Shown piece after piece: positions 1 through 9,553 of a DNA stretch of 43,877 nt (the stretch's first letter is position 1; every line of letters begins with the position of its first letter). The translations under genes and the position numbers were made by a program. The notes beneath the pieces were generated by a model. The model ran no database searches. It was not told the DNA's origin and saw nothing but the letters and a program-made list of their open reading frames with translations. This stretch comes from Actinomyces sp. (GTDB lineage Bacteria; Actinomycetota; Actinomycetes; Actinomycetales; Actinomycetaceae). Location: positions 1-43,877 of the forward strand of contig JAHACW010000013.1 in the NCBI GenBank assembly GCA_018375675.1, given 5' to 3'.

Positions 1-285
1 CCACAACCCACCCAACAGGAGGACACCCCACTCCAACTCAGCGCATAACCCACCCCGAAGGACACAAAACGATTACACCACTCCACAGGACTTGACCTCG
101 CCTTTGCTGGCGTGTGCTCTGTCTCCGGTGAAACCGACGACACCATTGCAAGCCAGATACACCTGTTTTCGGCGCAATTTTGGCGAGCAAAGGCGTCATG
201 GGTTTCATGGAGGCGTCCTGAGGCTCCCGCATTGGTGCTGACGGTTTCATCTTGCGGCGCGGTAAGTCGCATGGGTACGACAAAG

Positions 286-436
286 TTCGCCCAGCGCCGA
301 CTGTCGATGGCGATAGCGCGATAATATTCGCCCAGCGCGGGCAAAATGGCCCAAAATGGACGTTTTATGGCGTGCCGGGCGAGTTTGTTCGCGGAAATGG
401 CGCACATGGCCTCGCGTTGGGCGAGTTTTTTCGCGG
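286..436. repeat. Degenerate short repeats in both orientations
   Basis: TTCGCCCAGCGC occurs at 286-297 and again at 327-338, 41 nt apart. An 18-nt word beginning GGGCGAGTTT occurs at 377-394 and 419-436 with one mismatch, 42 nt apart. GTTGGGCGAG in the second pair is close to the reverse complement of the first word. The word AAAATGG also recurs at about 345-359. This may be a decayed repeat element; no function is evident. Confidence 0.5.
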
Positions 437-578
437 GTGTGGGTGGTTGGGGTGTTAGTTGGGGGAATTTTGGCGCTCTCCGGCACCTTAATCAGGTCCC
501 GAAGCCCTCCATTGGCACTGAGGCCGGGCCGTTCCATGCGTGCATGCCCTCCAGACCGGCGAAACCTGCCGCGTACGC

Positions 579-675
579 GGATAGGTTATTGCGATCCGGA
601 TAGGTTATGAGGATGCGGATAGCTTATTAACCTATCCGCATGCCGATAACCTATCCGCATCCAGACAACCCATCC
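579..675. repeat. 97-bp periodic inverted array, copy 1 (3 + 3 heptamers)
   Basis: Forward sites GGATAGG start at 579, 598 and 617 (the third reads GGATAGC). Reverse sites CCTATCC start at 631, 650 and 669 (the last reads CCCATCC). Successive starts are exactly 19 nt apart within each arm, and 14 nt separate the starts of the two central sites. Forward sites are followed by TTAT; the first two reverse sites are preceded by TAA. The same geometry recurs at 37223-37319. The layout looks like an array of protein-binding sites around a dyad; the binder is unknown. Confidence 0.85.
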
Positions 676-836
676 GCATGGGCTCAGGTGTGGTCTTCGC
701 GTGCTCGCCGCGCCGTCGGTCGTGGGGGTTTTGCGGCATTAGAAGGCGGCTATCTGCGTGTCGCCGGCGTGTCGGATCTCTAATGATGCAATTCCCCCCG
801 ATCAACGGTGTACAAGCCATGACTCACGAGGGTTGG

Positions 837-912
837 TGCCCAAAACGCGGACCACCTCGGTGAAATACGTTGAAAATGGCTCTTGTAGGTGAGGTGGTCT
901 GCGTTTTGGGCA
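837..912. repeat. 22-bp near-perfect inverted repeat with 32-nt loop
   Basis: The left arm is 837-858 (starts TGCCCAAAACGC). The right arm is 891-912 (ends GCGTTTTGGGCA). The arms pair at 21 of 22 positions, and the exception can form G-U in RNA. The loop is 859-890. The arm is longer than in the operon terminators of this window, there is no run of T after it, and no gene ends nearby. It could be a structured RNA, a MITE-like remnant or a regulatory site for the gene at 1124. Confidence 0.7.
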
Positions 913-1123
913 AATTGGCAGCTGATGGGGTGTGTTGTTCGCGCGTGGACCCGCTATTCCGGGCGCTAACCTGCGCTGTTGGCTGGCCGACCTGCAACGA
1001 TGCTGTACAGCGGAGTAGTTACCGATGCCCCGCATAACCCTTGATATCGTTGAACCATCGCGCGCTGATGCGCCAAAAACGGGGGAGTGCCGCAGCCTCC
1101 TCGCAAACAGGAGGCCATACACG

Positions 1124-1939
1124 ATGGACACCATCAGGAAAGCGGACAGCCGCCGCGGGCGGATCGCCTACGAGGTTGCGGGCCTCGCGTGGCTCGCCGA
1201 GGCCTCGGACCCCGGAGCAGCCGTCGTACCCGTGCTTGATCACGGCGCGACGTGGCTTGAGGAGCCCCGCCTGGTCTCTGTCGCGCCAACCCCGCGAGCC
1301 GCCGAAGACTTTGGCCGCGCCCTTGCCCATACGCACGCCGCCGGAGCCAGCCACCTGGGTGCGCCGCCGCCCGGCTTCGAGGGGGATGGCTGGATGGGGG
1401 AGGCCCACCTCTCGCTACCCGACCGCCCGAGCCCGGCCCCGGCCTCGTCGTCGGAAGGTGAATCCTGGGGTGCCTTCTACGCGCGCGAGCGCATCGCCCC
1501 CTACCTCGACGACCGCATCTTCACGGCCGCCGAACGAACGCTCATCGACAAGCTCTGCGAACGCCTCGAATCGGGCGCGCTCGACCACGGCCAACCGCGC
1601 CTCATAGAAGACGCGAAAAACCGCCACAACAGCATCGGTGCCGCCCGCACCCACGGCGACCTGTGGAGCGGCAATGTCATGTGGACCCCCGAGGGTGCCG
1701 TCCTCATCGACCCCGCTGCGCAGGGAGGCCACGCCGAGGAGGACCTCGCGGCCCTCGCGGTCTTCGGCTGCCCGCACTACGAGCGTATCCTTGCCGCCTA
1801 CAACGAGGCCTCGCCCCTGGAGGACGGCTGGCGCGAGCGCGTCGCCCTGCACCAGATGCACATCATCATGATCCACTGCGCCGTCTTCGGGCGCTCCTAC
1901 GTGCCCGAGGCCGTGGCAATCGCCCGCAGGTACGCATAG
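1124..1939 (+). CDS. Fructosamine kinase family protein
   Basis: This is a 271-residue cytosolic kinase-fold protein of the fructosamine/ketosamine-3-kinase family, which phosphorylates sugar adducts on protein amines so that they fall off. The catalytic-loop motif HGDLWSGN (H177, D179) and the metal-binding motif IDPAAQGGHAEEDL (D196) are both present and spaced as in the family. The frame is open back to 1025, but ATG 1124 is preceded by AGGAGG at 1109-1114 with 9 nt spacing, so the shorter start is chosen. The gene stands alone and converges on the next gene. The true substrate is not shown by the sequence. Confidence 0.85.
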   Translation: MDTIRKADSRRGRIAYEVAGLAWLAEASDPGAAVVPVLDHGATWLEEPRLVSVAPTPRAAEDFGRALAHTHAAGASHLGAPPPGFEGDGWMGEAHLSLPDRPSPAPASSSEGESWGAFYARERIAPYLDDRIFTAAERTLIDKLCERLESGALDHGQPRLIEDAKNRHNSIGAARTHGDLWSGNVMWTPEGAVLIDPAAQGGHAEEDLAALAVFGCPHYERILAAYNEASPLEDGWRERVALHQMHIIMIHCAVFGRSYVPEAVAIARRYA

Positions 1940-1940
1940 A

Positions 1941-1998
1941 CCACGCCTCCCACCGCGGACCCGCACGCGCATGCGTGGAGACGAGGAGGGAGGCGTGG
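1941..1998. terminator. Bidirectional terminator between convergent genes
   Basis: CCACGCCTCCC (1941-1951) pairs perfectly with GGGAGGCGTGG (1988-1998). An inner hairpin CACGC/GCGTG (1964-1977) lies in the loop. It begins one base after the kinase stop and lies 22 bases beyond the stop of the minus-strand gene, so it can serve both. Confidence 0.65.
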
Positions 1999-2020
1999 TA
2001 CCGCTCGAAGGCAGAGATTC

Positions 2021-3586
2021 TCAGGCGCGAGCGTCGTAGTGCTGCAGGCCAGAGTCCTCTCGCGAGCCGCCCTGGCCGTCGCCCACGTCGTGATAGTCGT
2101 GGATCCACTCCAGGCGGCGCACCCACTTAACCATCTTGTAGCCGTGCTGGGAATCCGCGCGCAGGCGTAGAGGGCCGCCGTAGACCTCGGGCAGAGGCTC
2201 GTCGTTCATGCCCCAGGCGAGGATGCACTCGTCGTCGTCGATCATCGACGGGTCGATGCACTCGTAGTAGGGCTCGGTCGGGCGCCCGTCGTAGGTGTGC
2301 CCGACGTGTCCGAAGGAGGTGGCCATCAGGTAGTGCGCGCCCTCCGTGGGCGTGACCTGATCGAGGAGATCCTTGAGGCGGATGCCCTCCCACTTCGCGA
2401 TGCCCGTCCATCCCTGCATGCAGGTGTGCATCGTAATGTTCGTGACCTTGCCCAGGGCCTTCAGCTCGTCGATGGAGAAAGACTTCTCCTCCTCGACCAG
2501 GCCGCCGATCTCGAGGCGGAAGTCCTTGAAGTCGTCCTCGCGCAGGGCGATGTACTCCTCGGACTGCTCCTGTGTCGGCGGGCGCGTGTTGACCCAGTGG
2601 AACGGGGAAATGTCGTCCTCGGTGAAGGTCTTCTTCGCGACCTGACGAGACTTCAGGCGGTCGATCGTGAGCGCGCGAATTGGCTGCGTCGCACCCCAGA
2701 TCCAGCGCTGGGTGCGGCGCAGGTTCGACAGGGACCAGTAGGAGGCTCCGATCCACAGGGCGATGGCAACGACGATACCGATGATCAGCATGGTGACGGC
2801 CTGAGCGAATTGTGCCGCCGTGATGTCGTTGTAGTTTTCTCCCAGCATCATGTGCGCGATGTTGTACGTCGGGTGGACGATGAAGACGAGCGCAACGTGA
2901 ATCACGACGAAGACGCAGTAGAAGGCCATGCCCAGGAAGTGGATCGAACGCGCCGTCTGGCGGTTGCGGAAGAGCTTGACATACCCGGGGAAGCGTCCCG
3001 CGAAGGTGGGGGACATGATGGGGCCGGTCGCGATCATGAGGGGCGCGACGATGAAGACGACCGTGAAATACATGAGCTTCTGGAGGGCGTCATAGGGCTG
3101 GAAGTGCTCGATGGAGGGAATCTGCAGACCCATGTAGATCTTCGCGCTCTCCCAAGCCTCGGGGAAGATGGACCACGAGGTGGGGACGATGCGTCGCCAC
3201 TGGCCCGTCCCGAAGAGGAGGGCGACGTACACGAAGCCGTTAATGAGCCAGATGGCCGTGACGAGCGCGTGCCACGCGCGGCCCAGGCCGATCTGTCCGC
3301 GTCCGGGCAGGGAGATCAGCGGGTGGAGGTTGCGCTGGTCGTCGCGCGCCGTGAACTCGCCGGGGACGGTCGACACCTTGTCCTTCGTGAACTTGAGCCA
3401 CTCGGATCCGGGTGTGCAGTGATTGTTCCAGTACAGACGTGGGTGAGATGCGAGGACCTCCCAGCCGGAACGGATGAGGAAGCCCATCATGATGAAGTTG
3501 ATGAAGTGGGTGATCCTCAGCCAAGCGGGAAAAGTGTCGAGGTGGACGGCACCGGCTGCGCTGGCCATTGCTGCGAGCGCGTGCAT
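2021..3586 (-). CDS. Cytochrome b / molybdopterin-binding oxidoreductase fusion
   Basis: This is a 521-residue membrane protein. The first ~280 residues hold about five hydrophobic segments with membrane histidines (THF, WHA, IHFLG, VIHV), like a di-heme cytochrome b561-type subunit. The last ~170 residues match the sulfite-oxidase/YedY molybdopterin domain, with C389 in HTCMQGW as the likely Mo ligand. The enzyme probably exchanges electrons between a small oxidised compound and the quinone pool; its substrate is unknown. The frame is open to 3664, but ATG 3586 has AGGAGG 7 nt upstream (3594-3599 on +), so this start is preferred. No twin-arginine signal is seen. Confidence 0.8.
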   Translation of the reverse strand: MHALAAMASAAGAVHLDTFPAWLRITHFINFIMMGFLIRSGWEVLASHPRLYWNNHCTPGSEWLKFTKDKVSTVPGEFTARDDQRNLHPLISLPGRGQIGLGRAWHALVTAIWLINGFVYVALLFGTGQWRRIVPTSWSIFPEAWESAKIYMGLQIPSIEHFQPYDALQKLMYFTVVFIVAPLMIATGPIMSPTFAGRFPGYVKLFRNRQTARSIHFLGMAFYCVFVVIHVALVFIVHPTYNIAHMMLGENYNDITAAQFAQAVTMLIIGIVVAIALWIGASYWSLSNLRRTQRWIWGATQPIRALTIDRLKSRQVAKKTFTEDDISPFHWVNTRPPTQEQSEEYIALREDDFKDFRLEIGGLVEEEKSFSIDELKALGKVTNITMHTCMQGWTGIAKWEGIRLKDLLDQVTPTEGAHYLMATSFGHVGHTYDGRPTEPYYECIDPSMIDDDECILAWGMNDEPLPEVYGGPLRLRADSQHGYKMVKWVRRLEWIHDYHDVGDGQGGSREDSGLQHYDARA

Positions 3587-3687
3587 TGCGGTTCCTCCTG
3601 TGTGGCGTGAATGATAGAACGTCTCGCATATTAGAGGGGAAATGCGCGCATAAATAGCTGTCAAGTCATGTTCTAGTGTAGTGAGCT

Positions 3688-3704
3688 ACAAGTTGTCCAC
3701 TTGT
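3688..3704. promoter_or_regulatory. Operator-like dyad upstream of the oxidoreductase gene
   Basis: ACAAGT (3688-3693) and ACTTGT (3699-3704) form a perfect dyad with a 5-nt centre, about 100 bases upstream of the minus-strand start at 3586. The surrounding 3640-3780 region is much more AT-rich than the rest of the window, as expected of a control region. No clean -35/-10 pair was found. A regulator site is possible but unproven. Confidence 0.35.
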
Positions 3705-3782
3705 CAGGCGATATTTGAGTTGGAAAAAGCCAGTCTTTTAGAAAAATGAATGTTGATAAAATGCGGATTGAAGCCATGAAAA

Positions 3783-3827
3783 ACGAGGTCGGGGCCAGGT
3801 CGTGCGTTGACCCAGCCCCGGCCTCGT
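3783..3827 (-). terminator. Rho-independent terminator of poxB
   Basis: The arms are 3783-3801 and 3809-3827 (19 positions, with three non-Watson-Crick pairs), around a 7-nt loop. Read on the minus strand, the stem is followed by TTTTTC. It lies 20 bases beyond the poxB stop. One arm contains the GCCCCGGCCTCGTC word that recurs elsewhere in the window. Confidence 0.8.
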
Positions 3828-3846
3828 CCCCGGAGATGTGAATGGC

Positions 3847-5589
3847 CTACAGGCGCGGGATGTTACGCATGTTGGAGGTGGCCATTGAGAAAGCCTCGGC
3901 GATGCCGCGGTTGAGAACGATCTTGCTCATCGCGGTCGCGAAGCCGACGACCTGGCCGCCCGTGATGGCCGGCGGGAGCGAGAGTGCGTTCGGATCCGTG
4001 ATGACCTCAACGAGGGCGGGGCCGGGCGCAGCGAACGCCTCGCGGTACGCGTCCTCCAGGCGAGAAGCATCCTCGACGCGCTCCGCGTGGAAACCAATTG
4101 CGCGGGCAATGTCCGCGTAATTCGTATCAGGGACATCTGTCTGGAAGTCAGGCAGGCCGTTGACCAGCATCTCCAGCTTCACCATGCCCAGCGTCGAATT
4201 GTTGAAGACGACCACCTTGATCGGTAGGTCGTACATCTTCGCGGTGATGAGTTCGCCGAGAAGCATCGAGAGCCCGCCGTCGCCCGACACTGACACGACC
4301 TGGCGATCCGGGTAGGCGACCTGAGCGCCCAGGGCCATCGGCAGGGCGTTTGCCATCGACCCGTGCAGCAGGGAGCCGATGAGGCGGCGGGTGCCGAGCG
4401 GATCAATGTAGCGGGCGGTCCACACGTTGCACATGCCCGTGTCCGCGGTGAAAATCGCGTCCTTCGCGGCCGTCTCATTGAGGAGGTGGGCGGCGTACTC
4501 GGGGTGGATCGGGCGCATCTTCTCCACGTTGCGCGTGTAAGCGCCCACGGGAGCGTGCATGATCTCCGAGTGCTTCTTGATCTTGGACTTCAGGAAGGAA
4601 TCGGAGCGGTTCGCGCGCAGGTGGGGGAGGAGTGCCTCGATGAAGGGCTTGACCTGCGCGTGGATTGCGAGGCCGACGTCCGTGCGGCGGCCCAGCTTCT
4701 CCGCGTGCGTGTCCACCTGGATGGTCGGGGTGGACGGCAGGAACTGGTCGTAGGGGAAGTCAGTGCCCAGCAGGATCAGTACGTCGGCGTCGTTCATGCC
4801 CTCGGCTGCCGCGCCGTAGCCCAGCAGGCCCGTCATGCCCACGTCGAAGGGGTTGTCATACTGGATGAAGTGCTTGCCGCGCAGCGAGTGACCGATCGGG
4901 GCCTTGAGGGCGTCCGCCAGGGCGATGACCTCGTCGTGGGCTCCCTCAACACCGGCGCCGGCGAAGATAGCGACCTTGTCGGCCTTGTTCAAGAGGGCTG
5001 CGGCCTCTTCAATATCGGTGGCGTTGGGAGCAAGCGTCGCGGGGCGCGCGGGCGCGTAGGTGGGAACGTGCTCAACGGCCTTGAGGTCAGAGACGTCGCC
5101 GGGCAATGTGATGACCGAGACGCCGCCCAAGCCGACCGCGTGGCGGATCGCCGAGTTCACCGTGCGCGGCGACTGCGCCGCGGAGGAAATGAGCTCGTTG
5201 TAGACCGAGCACTCTTCGAAAATGCGGTCCGGGTGAGTCTCCTGGAAGTACATCGTGCCGATCTGAACGCTCGGGATGTGCGAGGCGATGGCCAGGACAG
5301 GTGCGCCCGTGCGGTTCGCGTCATACAGGCCGTTGATGAGGTGCAGGTTGCCTGGGCCGCACGAGCCTGCGCACACGGCGAGCTTGCCTGTCAGCTGAGC
5401 TTCCGCCGACGCTGCGAACGCCGCCGCCTCCTCGTGGCGCACGTGGATCCAGTCGATGCCGCCCTTCTTCGAGCCGCCGGTTTTGCGCACGGCGTCGACG
5501 ATGGGGTTCAGTGAATCGCCGACAATGCCGTAGATCCGGTGTACCCCCGCATCAACAAGCTGGTTGACGATCTGTTCCGCTACGTTCAT
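3847..5589 (-). CDS. poxB: Pyruvate dehydrogenase (quinone), PoxB type
   Basis: This 580-residue thiamine-diphosphate enzyme decarboxylates pyruvate to acetate and CO2 and passes electrons through FAD to membrane quinone. It follows E. coli PoxB closely along its length: GDSLNP near residue 24, the catalytic-glutamate region RHEEAAAFAA (E53), AVCAGSCGPGNLHLINGLYD, LRGKHFIQYDNPFDVGMTGL, and the ThDP/Mg motif GDGGLSMLLGE followed by FNNSTLG. The C-terminal ~25 residues may be the lipid-binding tail of the family. ATG 5589 has AAGGAGA just upstream. An H2O2-forming pyruvate oxidase is the alternative, but the similarity is to the quinone-linked type. Confidence 0.88.
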   Translation of the reverse strand: MNVAEQIVNQLVDAGVHRIYGIVGDSLNPIVDAVRKTGGSKKGGIDWIHVRHEEAAAFAASAEAQLTGKLAVCAGSCGPGNLHLINGLYDANRTGAPVLAIASHIPSVQIGTMYFQETHPDRIFEECSVYNELISSAAQSPRTVNSAIRHAVGLGGVSVITLPGDVSDLKAVEHVPTYAPARPATLAPNATDIEEAAALLNKADKVAIFAGAGVEGAHDEVIALADALKAPIGHSLRGKHFIQYDNPFDVGMTGLLGYGAAAEGMNDADVLILLGTDFPYDQFLPSTPTIQVDTHAEKLGRRTDVGLAIHAQVKPFIEALLPHLRANRSDSFLKSKIKKHSEIMHAPVGAYTRNVEKMRPIHPEYAAHLLNETAAKDAIFTADTGMCNVWTARYIDPLGTRRLIGSLLHGSMANALPMALGAQVAYPDRQVVSVSGDGGLSMLLGELITAKMYDLPIKVVVFNNSTLGMVKLEMLVNGLPDFQTDVPDTNYADIARAIGFHAERVEDASRLEDAYREAFAAPGPALVEVITDPNALSLPPAITGGQVVGFATAMSKIVLNRGIAEAFSMATSNMRNIPRL

Positions 5590-5629
5590 GCCATCTCCTT
5601 AAATTGATTGGCTGCGTCCTTGCAAAATC

Positions 5630-5635
5630 AGCATA
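5630..5635 (-). promoter_or_regulatory. Possible -10 element of poxB
   Basis: Read on the minus strand this is TATGCT, 41 bases upstream of the poxB ATG and upstream of its ribosome binding site. No convincing -35 hexamer lies at 16-18 nt, so the call is weak. Confidence 0.25.
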
Positions 5636-5718
5636 GGCTCGGCTAGGGAACCATGTCGCTTCGGCGTGATCGACGAATCAAGACGAGGTGTCGGTGGAAG
5701 AGGCCGGTGTTCCTCCGA

Positions 5719-5724
5719 TAGGAT
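5719..5724 (+). promoter_or_regulatory. -10 element of the tRNA gene
   Basis: TAGGAT ends 6 nt before the first base of the tRNA, which fits transcription starting at or next to the mature 5' end. The -35 region (TGGAAG, 5695-5700, 18-nt spacer) is poor. Confidence 0.4.
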
Positions 5725-5730
5725 GGCACC

Positions 5731-5804
5731 GCCCCAATAGCTCAGTCGGTCAGAGCAGCGGACTCATAATCCGTGGGTCGTCGGTTCAAGCCCGACTTGG
5801 GGCA
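5731..5804 (+). tRNA. tRNA with CAT anticodon (tRNA-Met, or Ile2)
   Basis: The 74-nt cloverleaf has acceptor arms GCCCCAA/TTGGGGC, D arm GCTC/GAGC, anticodon stem GCGGA/TCCGT, T arm GTCGG/CCGAC with loop TTCAAGC, and discriminator A. The loop CTCATAA puts anticodon CAT at 5765-5767. A Watson-Crick G1-C72 pair argues against initiator tRNA. The same anticodon serves elongator Met and lysidine-modified Ile2, so identity is not settled by sequence alone. CCA is not fully encoded (ACCG follows the acceptor stem). Confidence 0.92.
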
Positions 5805-5900
5805 CCGCCACCCAAGCCCGGGTATCGCCAGCGTCGCGCCTGACGAACAAGCTGGCCACGGCCTCGTTCCCGTGAAACCCTGCACATATCACACGCTGCC

Positions 5901-5929
5901 TTGACTCGCGATGTGACTCACGGTAGCCT
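5901..5929 (+). promoter_or_regulatory. rpoB promoter P1
   Basis: TTGACT (5901-5906), a 17-nt spacer and TAGCCT (5924-5929) give a good housekeeping-sigma promoter of actinobacterial type. Transcripts would start near 5936 and carry a leader of about 125 nt. A degenerate CGGCCTCGTT word lies 42 nt upstream of the -35 (5859-5868). Confidence 0.7.
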
Positions 5930-5987
5930 GAGTATTTGCGCCTTATCATGCCCGAGGTGACCCGTATCCAGCCGTCGTAACAGGCGC

Positions 5988-6014
5988 TTGACGGACCAGG
6001 ACGCGTCAGATAAT
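5988..6014 (+). promoter_or_regulatory. Possible second rpoB promoter
   Basis: TTGACG (5988-5993) is followed after 15 nt by GATAAT (6009-6014). The hexamers are good but the spacer is short, so this is weaker than P1. It would give a leader of about 40 nt. Confidence 0.35.
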
Positions 6015-6061
6015 GGGTGATAAGGCAGCGTGCGCACCGTTAATGCAGGGAAGGATCCCCT

Positions 6062-9538
<3,477 letters not shown>

Positions 9539-9553
9539 TAGGGAGAGATAACT

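Larger units (their letters stand above)
1..1123. other. Non-coding region before the first gene
   Basis: No open frame here, on either strand, has a credible ribosome binding site, biased codon use or recognisable product. Short frames such as 38-283 (-) and 252-458 (+) look like chance. The stretch is not empty: it holds degenerate short repeats (286-436), a periodic inverted array (579-675) and a long inverted repeat (837-912), entered separately. A gene cut by the window edge cannot be excluded. Confidence 0.6.

Noticed and set aside
286..436. A degenerate CRISPR array
   Set aside because: Repeats are only 12-18 nt, change orientation, and no cas gene is present.
2297..3610. A 437-codon + strand frame
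   Set aside because: Antisense to the cytochrome b/molybdopterin gene, whose membrane helices and Mo-ligand motif are clear; the + product is charged low-complexity sequence.
5764..5949. A small minus-strand frame ending in QVGLEPTTHGL
   Set aside because: Its end is simply the reverse complement of the tRNA gene. This peptide is a well-known false product of tRNA antisense translation.
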